Origin: CAYLPJ01 sp964385465
GTDB taxonomy: Bacteria; Planctomycetota; Phycisphaerae; SM23-33
Assembly (NCBI GenBank): GCA_964385465.1
Contig: CAYLPJ010000006.1
Span: forward strand, 79,808-143,807
Reading direction: 5' to 3'
Length of the DNA stretch: 64,000 nucleotides
The position numbers and the translations under genes were made by a program. How positions within the stretch are numbered: position 1 is the first letter of the stretch; each line of letters begins with the position of its first letter. Positions 33,840 to 43,063 of this stretch are shown one piece after another. The notes under the pieces were generated by a model, which did not search any database, was not told the origin of the DNA, and was given only the letters and a program-made list of their open reading frames with translations.

Positions 33840-33942
33840 AGGAATCCGTCCCGCCGGGGCGATACTAAGTGTGGTGCCCTCGGCCGGGGGTCGAGGGAGC
33901 GGAACCGGACTGTTTGGACACGGATGGTCGGAGGCCGGTAGG

Positions 33943-35397
33943 ATGCCGGACAGCATGCAGAGGCGCGATCGGACGAACGCGAGCGAGGCCGAAGCTCCCC
34001 CTTCGCCGTACCTGGGCAAACGCATCCACCTGATCGGGATCGGCGGCTCGGGCATGCGCGCCCTGGCGGGGATGCTGCTGGCCCGCCGAGCCGTCGTCAG
34101 CGGCTCCGACGCCGCCGAAGGCGGACCCGTCCAGCGACTCCGCCAGCGGGGCGCCGACGTGCGCGTCGGCCAGTGCGCCGAGAACCTGCCCGACGCCTGC
34201 GACCTCGTCGTCCACTCCGCCGCCATCCACGAGCAGAACCCCGAGCTGCTCGCCGCACGCCAGCGCGGGCTGGAGGTCATCAAGTACAGCCAGATGCTCG
34301 GCCGCCTGATGGCCGAACGGGTCGGCATCGCCGTGGCGGGAACGCACGGCAAGAGCACGACGACGGCGATGGTGGCGTACGTCCTCAGTGCGGCGGGGGC
34401 GGACCCGAGCTATGTCGTCGGCGCGACGGTCCCGCAGTTGGGCGGGCCCAGCGGCGCCGGCGGGGGCAGGCATTTCGTTGCCGAAGCCTGCGAGTTCGAC
34501 CGCAGCTTCCTGAACCTCTGCCCGCGCCTGGCGACCGTCCTGAACATCGACGAGGACCACCTCGACTGCTACGCCGACCTGGACGCCATCATCGAGGCCT
34601 TCAAGGCGTTCGTCTCGCTGGTCCCCGCCGAGGGCGTGCTGATCGCCAACGGCGAGGACCGCAACGTCGCCCGCGCGCTCGACCGCCAACCCCGCTGCGA
34701 CGTCGAGACGTTCGGCATGGCCGACGGGTGCACCTGGCGGGGCACCGTGGTCGAGGAAGCCCGGGGGCGCAGCATCCTCGACGTCGCCTGCCGCGGGGAC
34801 GCGTTCTGCCGCGTCGCCGTGCCGCTTCCCGGCCGACACAACGCCTACAACACGCTGGCGGCGACGGCGCTGCTGCATCATGCCGGGATCGCGGCGAAGC
34901 GGATCGCCGCGTCCCTGCCGCAGTTTTCCGGCGCGCACCGGCGGATGACGCTCAAGGCCCGTCGGGGCGGCGTGACGGTGCTGGACGATTACGCCCACCA
35001 CCCCACGGAGATCACCGCGACGCTGCGTGCAATCCGCGACGCCTACGAGCCCCGGCGCCTGCTCTGCGTCTTCCAGCCGCACCAGCACAGCCGCACGCGG
35101 TTCCTGCTGAAGGACTTCGCCAGGAGCTTTGCGCTGGCCGATGAGGTCATCGTGCCGGACATCTACTTTGTCCGCGACAGCGACCGCGAGAAGGAGTACA
35201 TTTCTTCCGAGGACCTCGTGGCGCAGATCCGCCTGCATGGCGGGTCGGCGACGTACGCCGAGACCTTCGACGGGATCGTCCGCCACGTCTGCCGGGAGGC
35301 GGGCGACGGCGACCTGGTCGTCACCATGGGGGCCGGAAACATCTGGGAAGTTGCCGATGACGTGGTTCGCGGGCTTGGAGAACGTGGTTCAGGTTGA
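33943..35397 (+). CDS. murC: UDP-N-acetylmuramate--L-alanine ligase
   Basis: Adds L-alanine to UDP-MurNAc with ATP in peptidoglycan precursor synthesis. The 484-residue length is typical. The N-terminal Rossmann-like domain has HLIGIGGSGMRALA, the central ATPase P-loop is GTHGKSTTT (133-140), and later segments include ACEFDRSFL, NIDEDHLDCY and the C-terminal DDYAHHPTEI. The ATG at 33943 has GGAGG 8 nt upstream; an earlier in-frame start would add unrelated sequence. It overlaps murB by 41 nt. Confidence 0.97.
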   Translation: MPDSMQRRDRTNASEAEAPPSPYLGKRIHLIGIGGSGMRALAGMLLARRAVVSGSDAAEGGPVQRLRQRGADVRVGQCAENLPDACDLVVHSAAIHEQNPELLAARQRGLEVIKYSQMLGRLMAERVGIAVAGTHGKSTTTAMVAYVLSAAGADPSYVVGATVPQLGGPSGAGGGRHFVAEACEFDRSFLNLCPRLATVLNIDEDHLDCYADLDAIIEAFKAFVSLVPAEGVLIANGEDRNVARALDRQPRCDVETFGMADGCTWRGTVVEEARGRSILDVACRGDAFCRVAVPLPGRHNAYNTLAATALLHHAGIAAKRIAASLPQFSGAHRRMTLKARRGGVTVLDDYAHHPTEITATLRAIRDAYEPRRLLCVFQPHQHSRTRFLLKDFARSFALADEVIVPDIYFVRDSDREKEYISSEDLVAQIRLHGGSATYAETFDGIVRHVCREAGDGDLVVTMGAGNIWEVADDVVRGLGERGSG

Positions 35398-36235
35398 CCG
35401 CCCCCTCGGGCCGGAGACCTGGATGGGCATCGGAGGTCCGGCGAAGTGGTTCGTCGAGCCGACGGACACCGACGAGCTGCTGGAGGTGGTCCGCCGATGC
35501 GCCGACAACGACGTGCCCCTGCGCGTCCTCGGCAAGGGGGCGAACCTGCTCGTCGACGACGCCGGCGTCCAGGCCGCGGTCATCCGCCTGTCCAAGGGGC
35601 AGTTCGCCGAGATCGCCATCACCGAGGCCGGCCTGCGCGCCGGCGCCGGGGCCGACATGGGCAAGCTCGTCCTCCGCTGCGTCCGCGAGGGCCGAAGCGG
35701 CCTCGAGGCCCTCACCGGCATTCCCGGCAGCGTCGGCGGGTGCGTCCGCATGAACGCCGGCGGGGCGTTCGGCGACATCGGCAACGTCGTCGAGAGCGTC
35801 GACGTCGCCACCGGTCACGCCGAGATCTTCACCCGCCGGCGGGGCGACCTGGCCTTCGCCTACCGGTCCACGAACATCACCGCGCCGATCATCCTGGCCG
35901 CCGAGTTCCGCCTGACCGAGGACGACCCGCATCGCATCCTCAAGCAGGTCAAGCAGATCTGGATTTACAAGAAGAACACCCAGCCGCTGGGCAAGAGCAA
36001 CGCCGGGTGCATCTTCAAGAACCCCCGCGGCCTGTCGGCGGGGGCCCTGATCGACCGTGCGGGCCTCAAGGGCCGCCGCGTCGGCGGGGCGCACGTCTCG
36101 GAGAAGCACGCGAATTTCATCCTGACCGACCCGGGCACCCGAGCCAGCGACGTGCTGAAGCTCATCAACGTCATCCGCGAGACCGTCTACAAGCGCTCGG
36201 AGGTCTACCTGGAACTGGAGATCGAGGTCTGGTAG
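35357..36235 (+). CDS. murB: UDP-N-acetylenolpyruvoylglucosamine reductase
   Basis: An FAD enzyme that reduces UDP-GlcNAc-enolpyruvate to UDP-MurNAc with NADPH. The 292-residue length matches type II MurB. Segments: TWMGIGGPAKWFVEP and VLGKGANLLVDDAG (FAD domain), GLEALTGIPGSVGGCVRMNAG, YRSTNI, and SNAGCIFKNP. In the last motif the usual catalytic serine is a cysteine (Cys218); cysteine occurs at this place in some family members, so the enzyme is probably active. The start at 35357 lies inside murC; a GTG at 35384 would reduce the overlap. The C-terminal EVYLELEIEVW is normal. Confidence 0.95.
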   Translation: MTWFAGLENVVQVDRPLGPETWMGIGGPAKWFVEPTDTDELLEVVRRCADNDVPLRVLGKGANLLVDDAGVQAAVIRLSKGQFAEIAITEAGLRAGAGADMGKLVLRCVREGRSGLEALTGIPGSVGGCVRMNAGGAFGDIGNVVESVDVATGHAEIFTRRRGDLAFAYRSTNITAPIILAAEFRLTEDDPHRILKQVKQIWIYKKNTQPLGKSNAGCIFKNPRGLSAGALIDRAGLKGRRVGGAHVSEKHANFILTDPGTRASDVLKLINVIRETVYKRSEVYLELEIEVW

Positions 36236-36320
36236 ACGCCCCGAGCCCGTCGGCGAAACCGACGGGCCCGCCGCACGCAGCCCGCCACGGACGCGCGGGA
36301 GGGCAGACGAGGTTGCAGAC

Positions 36321-37313
36321 ATGGAATGCGTAACCAACGCCACGGAAGGCGCCCCCGCCGGCGGCGCGGGCACGGAGGCCCGGGACATCACCGTCCTGAT
36401 GGGCGGCCCGTCGTCGGAAAGGGCGGTCTCGCTGGTCAGCGGGGAGGCTGTCGCCGACGCCCTCCAACGCCGCGGACACCGCGTCACCCGCGCCGACATC
36501 CTCCCGCGGGACCTCGCCGCCCTCGACCGCCGCGGAGCGGACTGCTTCTTCATCGCCCTGCACGGGGACTTCGGCGAATCCGGCGAGGTCCAGCGGCTCT
36601 GCGAGCAGCGCCGGCTGCGGTACACCGGCTCGGGGCCGCGGGCCAGCGAGCTGGCCATGGACAAGGCTGCCACCAAGCAGATCGCCAAACGCGCCGGCCT
36701 GGACACGCCGGACTGGATGATCCTCGAGGAGTACCACTCCCCCGAGCAGCGCAGCCGCTGGCTGCCGGAGCTCGACGTGCCCGTCGTCCTCAAGCCCGTC
36801 GACGGCGGCTCCAGCGTGGATGTGACCATTGCCGGCGACCACGCCACTCGCGACGCCGCCATCGAGGACCTGCTGGACAAGTACGCCCGCGTCATGATCG
36901 AGCGGTACGTCCCCGGGCGCGAGCTTACCGTGGGCATCCTCGGCCGGGAGGCACTGCCCGTGCTGGAGGTCCGCCCGGCGGGGGGCTTCTACGACTACCA
37001 CGCCAAGTACGACGACGACGCCGGGACCGAGTACACCTTCGACCACGGGCTGGACGAGGCGACGGTCGAGAGCACCCGCGCCGCGGCCCTGGCGCTCCAC
37101 GAAGCCCTCGGCTGTCGCGACATGTCCCGCGTCGATTTCCTCCTCGACGAGAACGGCACGGCCTGGGTGCTGGAGATCAACACCATCCCCGGCTTCACCA
37201 GCCACTCGCTGCTGCCCATGGCCGCGGCGAAGGTCGGGATCGAGTTCGACGAGCTGTGCGACCGCATCGTTCGCATGGCCATGAGCAGACAGGTGACCGA
37301 GACCGATGGCTGA
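36321..37313 (+). CDS. ddl: D-alanine--D-alanine ligase
   Basis: An ATP-grasp ligase that makes the D-Ala-D-Ala end of the peptidoglycan stem peptide. 330 residues. Motifs: GGPSSERAVSLVSG at the N-terminus, FIALHGDFGESGEVQ, VVLKPVDGGSSVDV (ATP-grasp), EVRPAGGFYDYHAKY and LEINTIPGFTSHSLLP with the metal ligands. The first ~20 residues (MECVTNATEGAPAGGAG) are a nonconserved extension. It overlaps the ftsQ-like gene by 8 nt and follows murB by 85 nt. Confidence 0.96.
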   Translation: MECVTNATEGAPAGGAGTEARDITVLMGGPSSERAVSLVSGEAVADALQRRGHRVTRADILPRDLAALDRRGADCFFIALHGDFGESGEVQRLCEQRRLRYTGSGPRASELAMDKAATKQIAKRAGLDTPDWMILEEYHSPEQRSRWLPELDVPVVLKPVDGGSSVDVTIAGDHATRDAAIEDLLDKYARVMIERYVPGRELTVGILGREALPVLEVRPAGGFYDYHAKYDDDAGTEYTFDHGLDEATVESTRAAALALHEALGCRDMSRVDFLLDENGTAWVLEINTIPGFTSHSLLPMAAAKVGIEFDELCDRIVRMAMSRQVTETDG

Positions 37314-38343
37314 GCGCAAGAACGGCAAGAGCAAATCCTCCTCCCCTCGCAAGCCGTCGCGGCTCAGGGCATGGCTGAAGAAACGCCCCGACGGCGAGAG
37401 CACCCCCGGCGTCGGCCGGGCCGTGCTGTGGGCCGTACTGGTCGCCCTGTTCGGCATCGGCGGGGTGGTCGGCATGCGCGAGCTTCGCGACCAGGTGCTG
37501 CGGGACCGCTACCGCGGCCGCCGGGGCAGCGCGTGGGTCGGCCTGACGCACGTGCCCAAGTGGATGCCCAAGAGCCTGGCCCGGCAGATCGCCGGTGAAC
37601 TGACGCCTCCCAAGGCGACGCTGGCGGACCCCGACCTGGCGCGGAAGGTCTACGAGCGGGCGCAGGCGAACCCTTGGGTCAGGGCCATCCGCCGCGTGGA
37701 GGTTCGCCCGAATCCCGGCCGACCGGGCGGGATCGTCCACACGCACCTGACCTACCGCCGCCCGTTGGCCCGCGTCCGCGAGGGCGAGAAGTACCTGTAC
37801 GTCGACGCCGAGGGCTTCCGCCTGCCCGAGACGCAGGTGCCCCTCTGGGTCGTCACGCTTCAGGACCGCGGCGGCAAGGTTGCCCGGCAGGTCAGCTACA
37901 CCGCACGCGGCGACGTGCCCGAGGCCTGGAGGGCAGGGGCGCGGCGAATCCACTACGTCGTCATCGACGGCGTGAGGACCAGCGCCCCGCCGCCGGGATG
38001 GAAGTGGTCGGCCGACGACCTCCAGGCCGGGCTGCGGCTGGTCGAACTCGTCCGCGCCCGCCCGTACTACCCCCAGATCACGCTGGTGGACGTCCGCAAC
38101 CACGACGGGCGGATCACCCGCAACCAGCCGGAGCTGCGGATGTACGCCCAGGTCGGTCGGGGTCCGGCGACGGACATACGCTTCGGGCGGTTCCCCGCGC
38201 CCGGCGGGGGGGATTACATTATCTCCCCGCGCCGCAAGCTCTCCTACCTCGACGAGTACGCCGCCGAAAACGGCGGCCTCGTCGCCGGGCGAAACAGCTA
38301 CCTCGACCTCCGCTTCGACGAGCTGCATGTCAGCGTCAACTGA
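37306..38343 (+). CDS. ftsQ: FtsQ/DivIB-like cell division protein
   Basis: A 345-residue single-pass membrane protein: basic cytoplasmic tail (1-38), one helix (about 39-57), then a periplasmic part with a weak POTRA/FtsQ pattern (NPWVRAIRRVEVRPNP, YLYVDAEGFRLP, ITLVDVRNHDGR). Sequence similarity alone would be unconvincing; the call leans on gene order, since ftsQ follows ddl in the classical division-cell-wall cluster. The next gene is an unknown membrane protein and not ftsA or ftsZ. Confidence 0.72.
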   Translation: MAERKNGKSKSSSPRKPSRLRAWLKKRPDGESTPGVGRAVLWAVLVALFGIGGVVGMRELRDQVLRDRYRGRRGSAWVGLTHVPKWMPKSLARQIAGELTPPKATLADPDLARKVYERAQANPWVRAIRRVEVRPNPGRPGGIVHTHLTYRRPLARVREGEKYLYVDAEGFRLPETQVPLWVVTLQDRGGKVARQVSYTARGDVPEAWRAGARRIHYVVIDGVRTSAPPPGWKWSADDLQAGLRLVELVRARPYYPQITLVDVRNHDGRITRNQPELRMYAQVGRGPATDIRFGRFPAPGGGDYIISPRRKLSYLDEYAAENGGLVAGRNSYLDLRFDELHVSVN

Positions 38344-39052
38344 GCCAGACCGGCGGGGGGGCGACCCGGCCGAGCCGGCCGGGATCCTCGCCGCGGCGTG
38401 GCGGCCGGGGGGGCTGCTCTACCTCGCCGCCTGCCTGCTGGGCCTGGCCGTCGGCGTGTTCCCCGCTACGGTGTTCCCCCGTCGCGGCGTCGTGCCCGCC
38501 CCCGTACCCGCCCTCCAGACCCTCGCGGTTTTCCAGGGCGCCTTCGGGCTGCTCGTCGTGCCCGTCCTGAGCTTCCGCCGCTTGCGCCGCCGCCCGCATC
38601 GCCGCCTCTGGGGCGAAGACCTCATCGAAGCCGCCTGCTGGATGCTGCTGACCGTCCCGCTCTACATCCCCGCCGCCTGGCTGGCCGACGCCACCGCAGC
38701 CGACGCCGTCCGAGCCGCTCTCGCTGTCGCCTGCACCTGGCCGCTCGGACGCGCCGCGGGGGCCGTCCTCGCACGCCGGCCACGGGCGCGCGCCGGCATG
38801 CTGCTCGGGCTGCTGGTCGTCTTCGCCCTCCCGGCCGCGTGGTACGTCGCCCGCGAGTTCCTCGCCGGCGCCGCCACCGACACGCTCTGGGACCTGGCCC
38901 CGCTGACGTGGCTCTGGCAGCAGGCAGCCAGCCGTGCCGGCAGGCCCATACCCCGTCCCCTCTGGCCCGCCGCGACGTGGCTCGCCCTCGCCGCCGCCCT
39001 CGCCGTCGCCGGCGTCCGCCGCAGCCCGTCCCGGCCCGCCGACGCAGCGTGA
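38327..39052 (+). CDS. Membrane protein of unknown function
   Basis: A 241-residue polytopic protein with about six hydrophobic helices (AACLLGLAVGVFPATVF, AVFQGAFGLLVVPVL, WMLLTVPLYIPAAWL and others), rich in Ala, Leu, Arg and Pro. I do not recognise the family. It overlaps the ftsQ-like gene by 17 nt, so it is the last gene of the envelope operon and may assist division or wall synthesis; that is inference from position only. Confidence 0.75.
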   Translation: MSASTEPDRRGGDPAEPAGILAAAWRPGGLLYLAACLLGLAVGVFPATVFPRRGVVPAPVPALQTLAVFQGAFGLLVVPVLSFRRLRRRPHRRLWGEDLIEAACWMLLTVPLYIPAAWLADATAADAVRAALAVACTWPLGRAAGAVLARRPRARAGMLLGLLVVFALPAAWYVAREFLAGAATDTLWDLAPLTWLWQQAASRAGRPIPRPLWPAATWLALAAALAVAGVRRSPSRPADAA

Positions 39053-39110
39053 CAGGTCGCCGCCGGGCGTGTGCCGTGTTGGCAGCCCCGGCTGCTGTCG
39101 ACGGGGCACG

Positions 39111-39130
39111 GTAGACGCCGGAGCGTCTAC
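39111..39130. terminator. Bidirectional hairpin between convergent genes
   Basis: GTAGACGC, loop CGGA, GCGTCTAC: a perfect 8-bp stem with a tetraloop between the envelope operon (ends 39052) and the GH9 gene. It overlaps the GH9 stop codon (TAG at 39129-39127). It can serve as a terminator for both strands, although there is no T-run. Confidence 0.6.
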
Positions 39131-42100
39131 TTCCCCCGTGCGGCCAGGTAGCCCCAGTAGTAGGCCGTCGGGCCGATGCTCTGGTGGACGGTGTACTCGT
39201 TGGTGGGCGGCCAGTTGCCCAGGTCCACGTAGAACTCCGTGCTCGGCCAGGTCCGGCTGGACGGGACCATCACCTTCGAGTGCATGTACCACGTGTGCGC
39301 CCAGTTCACCGCGCCGTTGTCCCACTTCGGATCGTTGATGCCGTACACCGTGATCCCGCCGGGGACGTCCAGGCCGGCGTTGCGGCTGTCGATGTGAAGC
39401 GGGTGACGCGGGAAACGCCGACCCAGGCCTGTCGTCAGCGTCATGTTCATCGGGTTCGCACCGGCGGGGAACTGCGCGGCCGCGAGGGCTCCGCGGAGGT
39501 ACTCTGCCTTGCCCGTCAGGTAGTGTGCCCGCGTAAGGACCGGGCCGATGGAGGTCTCCGGCACGGAGTAGTACGACGTGTAGCCCATCACCGGCAGCAG
39601 CGGGGCGCGCGTGGTGATGCTGAAGGCGTTGCCCGCCGCGAACTTCAGGCTGTCCTTCGCCGCCGCCTCGATCCACGCGACCATCTTCGCCTTCAGTTCG
39701 GCGTCGGCCTTGTCCTCCGCCAGGCAGGCGTAGGCGAAGGTGGGCTCCACCTGCTTTCCGGCGTCGGCGCCCTCGACGCTCACCAGCGTGGCCGCCTTGA
39801 AGGCGTCGTGGTAGGTCTGCTTGCCGGTCAGGCGGTAGAGCGCCACGGCCGCGAGGGCCCGGGCGTTCCGCACGGCGTCGCGGAGGCGGTCGGGGTCCTT
39901 GCCGCCTCGGCTGCCGCGGGCCTTGCTCTCGGCGGCGATGCACGTTTCCTCGTTGGCGTTGGCCCACGTCCAGGCCTTCGCGGCGGTCTCGGCGTAGGTG
40001 GCGGCGAGCTGCTTGTCGATCCCCTCCAGCAGCCGGGCCGCGCGGGCGGCGCAGGCGGCGTAGCGGAGCGAGCTTTCCGGGTCCGGCGCGAACGTGCCCA
40101 CCAGCAGCGACTCCTGCCAGCTCCCCTCGCCCGGGCGCGGGTGGCTGGTGGACTCGACCCCGCCGCCGACGCCGCCGTCGGGCCGCTGGAGCCGGCGGTA
40201 GAGGTCCAGGTTCCACATCGCCTCGTTGAGCAGGTCGGGGATGCCGTCGGTCGCCTCGCCCGGCGGCAGGGCCAGGCGGACGTCGGCGAAATGCTCGCCG
40301 AACAGGTCCGCCAGCTCCAGCAGAGACCAGGTGACCGTCAGGTGCTGGCTGCGGCGGTCCCAGTCCCCGGCGTCCATGTACCCGCCCCAGGCGCCGTCGT
40401 GCGTCCGGAGCTTGCTGGCGTCCAGCTCCTTGCCCAGCATCCGCCGAAGCGTGCGGTGCACCGTCGACGACTCGCCGTTCCAGAATGTCGTATCCAGGCG
40501 GAAGACCGCGAAGCCGTCGGCGGGATGCATCGGTCGCGGACGTTCGTATTCGGTGAACGGCTTGCCCAGGGCGATCCCGCTGCGGTGGCAGAGCAGGCCG
40601 TGCATGGACAGCCCGAACGCTCGCGCCCAGACGTCCTCGGCGATCTCGAACGGGAAGCTCGTGCCGATCCCCGGCACCAGCACGCGGTAGGTGCCCGGGC
40701 GGTCGAAGCCGTGGAAGTCGAGGTAGTACACGTCGGTGAGTACCTGGTTGCGCCCGCCGCGGATCGTCTCGGTGCGGTCGGCGGCAAAGCCCATCCGGAC
40801 CTTCCCGCGGTGGGCCGTCTCGCCGCTTCCGGCGTCGAGCAGCTCGAACGACGTGACCCCGCCGTAGCTCACCTTGCCCCCCGTGCCCGTCCACAGCGAC
40901 AGGTACGCCCGCTTGAACGGGTCGCTCGGGCGATAGCCCACCTGCGTGACGTGCACCGCCTCGCTGCGGACCTTGCGCGGCTCGTGCGTGTAGGCGGCGG
41001 TCTTCGCCCGCGTGTTGACCCCGCGGAAATGCACCGTGTAGGTCGCCCCGGGCTTCAGCGGCGTGGCCAGCTTGAGGTACACGTGGTAGCGGACGCTGAT
41101 GGCCGAGCCGCCGGCCTGGCCGTTCGGCTTGCACTTGAGGTGGACGGCCTCGGGATGGGTCGGCTCGCGGAAGGCGGGGTCGTCCTCGCTGGCGATGAGG
41201 TACGCCTTCCGCTCGCCGGCGGTGACGTGCGTCATCGGCGTGCCGCGATACGCCGGCCCCGGCGCCAGCAGATCTTCGTTGACCACCAGGCTCCCGATGA
41301 CCTCCTTCCGCTTGCCCTTCACCGCCCGCTTGACGACCACGCCCTTGGGCGCGTCTGCGATCTTGCCGTCCCTCCACTGGAGCACGTCGTGCGTGCCCTT
41401 GGCCGGGACCACCTCGTCGCCCTCCTGCGGCTCATACGGCACCTGCGGGCGGCAGACGATCTCGCCGGACTGAATCTGCACAGCCAGCATGTCCGGCGTC
41501 ACGGCGCAGAGGTGCACCACGGCCGGTCCGTTCTCGGGGTGGTCGGCCCCGGCGAGGACGCGGGCGATCTCCTGCCGCCGACGCTCGGCCTCGGCTCGCT
41601 TGCGCTCGGCGACCTTTGCCAGACGCTCGGCGTGGGCGGCGCGGGCGGCCTTCATCTGCCCGGTGGCCGGCACGAGCTCGATCCGATCGACGAACAGGTC
41701 GATGGCGGCAGCTTTCCAGTTGCCCTGCACCTGCACGGTGTTGACCTTGGCCGGGTCGAAGCTCTGATCCGGCTCGTCGGCGATCTTCGGCGACAGGGCC
41801 AGGCCATGCTCGGGCAGGACGCGGACGAACTCCTCTCTCCCGACTTCATCCAGCGGGTACGTGAACATCCGTTTGGCCTCGCCGGCGGTGAAGAGGACCT
41901 TGATCTGCTTGGCGCGGTTCTTCGGCCCGGTCTTGAGCCAGGCGGCCGGGGCGCGGTCGCCGTACCGGCTCAGGTCCGCCTCGGTCACGAACCCCACCCC
42001 GCCCTTGCCGTCCTTGCTGGTCACATGAAGCACGCCGTCGGCCACCGAGACGTTCTTGTCGAACGACAGGTACGCGAACGTCGGGGCCTGGTTGAAATCG

Positions 42101-42645
42101 CACACGACGGCCGTCTGCTTGATCTGCTCGGCGGGGACGACGCGAAGCTCATCCAGCCAGATCTTCCCCTCGCCGTGCATCAGTAGGATAAGCACGGCCG
42201 ATTCGGCCCCGTCGGGAACGGTCACGTTGCCCTGGAAGTCTCCCCAGCCGGCGAAGGTCGCGAAGGAAGCCACCTGGTGCCAGTTTTCCTTCCCCCTGGG
42301 CGTGACGACGGCGACGGCGGCGAACGTCACCGCCCCGGCCGCCTTGGCCCTGCCGCGAATGCCGAAGCTGTCGCCCGGTTTGACGCCCTCCAGGGGCAGG
42401 GCCACCTTGCCGCCCTTGACGGGCCCGCCGACGGACTCCAGCCGCAGCGAGGCCGGCCCGGCCGCGAAGTCCTTCGCGTCCCGCACGGCGCGGACGGAGC
42501 CCTCGTCGGCCTCGGCATCCCGCCAGCCGGCGACCGTCCTGTCGCCCTCGGTCATCGAGGGGTTGGCCAGACCGGGGACGGCTCCCCCGGCCGAGGCCGT
42601 CAGGGCCAGTCCGGCTGCGAGCAACGCGATACGACGGTTCAGCAT
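39127..42645 (-). CDS. Secreted glycoside hydrolase family 9 protein
   Basis: A 1,172-residue secreted enzyme likely to cut beta-1,4-glucans or related polymers. Signal peptide about 1-27 (ALLAAGLALTASAGGA). Then a carbohydrate-binding-like sandwich (about 30-200, ending GEGKIWLDELRVV), two further beta regions, a GH9 immunoglobulin-like domain (VHVTQVGYRPSDPFKRAYL to PFEI), and the (alpha/alpha)6 barrel. Catalytic residues fit GH9: the Asp pair in GGYMDAGDWDRR (Asp758, Asp761) and the acid Glu1150 in PPTNEYTVHQS near the C-terminus. The ATG at 42645 has GGAGAG 8-9 nt upstream; longer in-frame starts have no signal peptide. A promoter pair lies about 60 nt upstream. Confidence 0.92.
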   Translation of the reverse strand: MLNRRIALLAAGLALTASAGGAVPGLANPSMTEGDRTVAGWRDAEADEGSVRAVRDAKDFAAGPASLRLESVGGPVKGGKVALPLEGVKPGDSFGIRGRAKAAGAVTFAAVAVVTPRGKENWHQVASFATFAGWGDFQGNVTVPDGAESAVLILLMHGEGKIWLDELRVVPAEQIKQTAVVCDFNQAPTFAYLSFDKNVSVADGVLHVTSKDGKGGVGFVTEADLSRYGDRAPAAWLKTGPKNRAKQIKVLFTAGEAKRMFTYPLDEVGREEFVRVLPEHGLALSPKIADEPDQSFDPAKVNTVQVQGNWKAAAIDLFVDRIELVPATGQMKAARAAHAERLAKVAERKRAEAERRRQEIARVLAGADHPENGPAVVHLCAVTPDMLAVQIQSGEIVCRPQVPYEPQEGDEVVPAKGTHDVLQWRDGKIADAPKGVVVKRAVKGKRKEVIGSLVVNEDLLAPGPAYRGTPMTHVTAGERKAYLIASEDDPAFREPTHPEAVHLKCKPNGQAGGSAISVRYHVYLKLATPLKPGATYTVHFRGVNTRAKTAAYTHEPRKVRSEAVHVTQVGYRPSDPFKRAYLSLWTGTGGKVSYGGVTSFELLDAGSGETAHRGKVRMGFAADRTETIRGGRNQVLTDVYYLDFHGFDRPGTYRVLVPGIGTSFPFEIAEDVWARAFGLSMHGLLCHRSGIALGKPFTEYERPRPMHPADGFAVFRLDTTFWNGESSTVHRTLRRMLGKELDASKLRTHDGAWGGYMDAGDWDRRSQHLTVTWSLLELADLFGEHFADVRLALPPGEATDGIPDLLNEAMWNLDLYRRLQRPDGGVGGGVESTSHPRPGEGSWQESLLVGTFAPDPESSLRYAACAARAARLLEGIDKQLAATYAETAAKAWTWANANEETCIAAESKARGSRGGKDPDRLRDAVRNARALAAVALYRLTGKQTYHDAFKAATLVSVEGADAGKQVEPTFAYACLAEDKADAELKAKMVAWIEAAAKDSLKFAAGNAFSITTRAPLLPVMGYTSYYSVPETSIGPVLTRAHYLTGKAEYLRGALAAAQFPAGANPMNMTLTTGLGRRFPRHPLHIDSRNAGLDVPGGITVYGINDPKWDNGAVNWAHTWYMHSKVMVPSSRTWPSTEFYVDLGNWPPTNEYTVHQSIGPTAYYWGYLAARGK

Positions 42646-42699
42646 GTCTTCTCTCCGGTGATCGGGACTCGGTGCCTCCGGGGCACGCCAGGACCGCTC

Positions 42700-42728
42700 A
42701 GTATACCCGTGCGGCCTGCGGGGGAAAA
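42700..42728 (-). promoter_or_regulatory. Candidate GH9 gene promoter
   Basis: On the minus strand TTTTCC (42728-42723) and TATACT (42705-42700) with a 17-nt spacer. The predicted leader is about 50 nt and includes the GGAGAG ribosome-binding site. Confidence 0.45.
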
Positions 42729-42911
42729 CCCGTCCCACCGCCGCTTGGGGCTGTCCCGTCAAGCGATCCGGCGTCGGCGGGTGCAGCGGACATTCGTACT
42801 CGCGGCCGGGCTGGGGGGGATCGGTCGAGAGACGGGGATTGACGCCGAGCGGGGGCCGCCCGGCGGGAATTGCATCGGAGGCAATTGTGCTGGTCGCCTG
42901 TTGCAACCCCC

Positions 42912-42940
42912 TTGACAGGCAGGTGAAGATTTCCTACACA
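42912..42940 (+). promoter_or_regulatory. Candidate promoter of the Gld-type ABC operon
   Basis: A perfect TTGACA (42912-42917), 17-nt spacer and TACACA (42935-42940). The predicted start is about 115 nt upstream of the first gene, leaving a leader whose function is not apparent. Confidence 0.6.
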
Positions 42941-43063
42941 TAGCGACTCCCCGCATCGCGCCGAGACGCGCGGGGTGTGAACAAGCGCAACGTACTATCG
43001 TACCAATGGGTCGTCCCGGGCAAGCGTGCAGGGACGAGGAACCGAGCGCGAGGACGCGACGAC

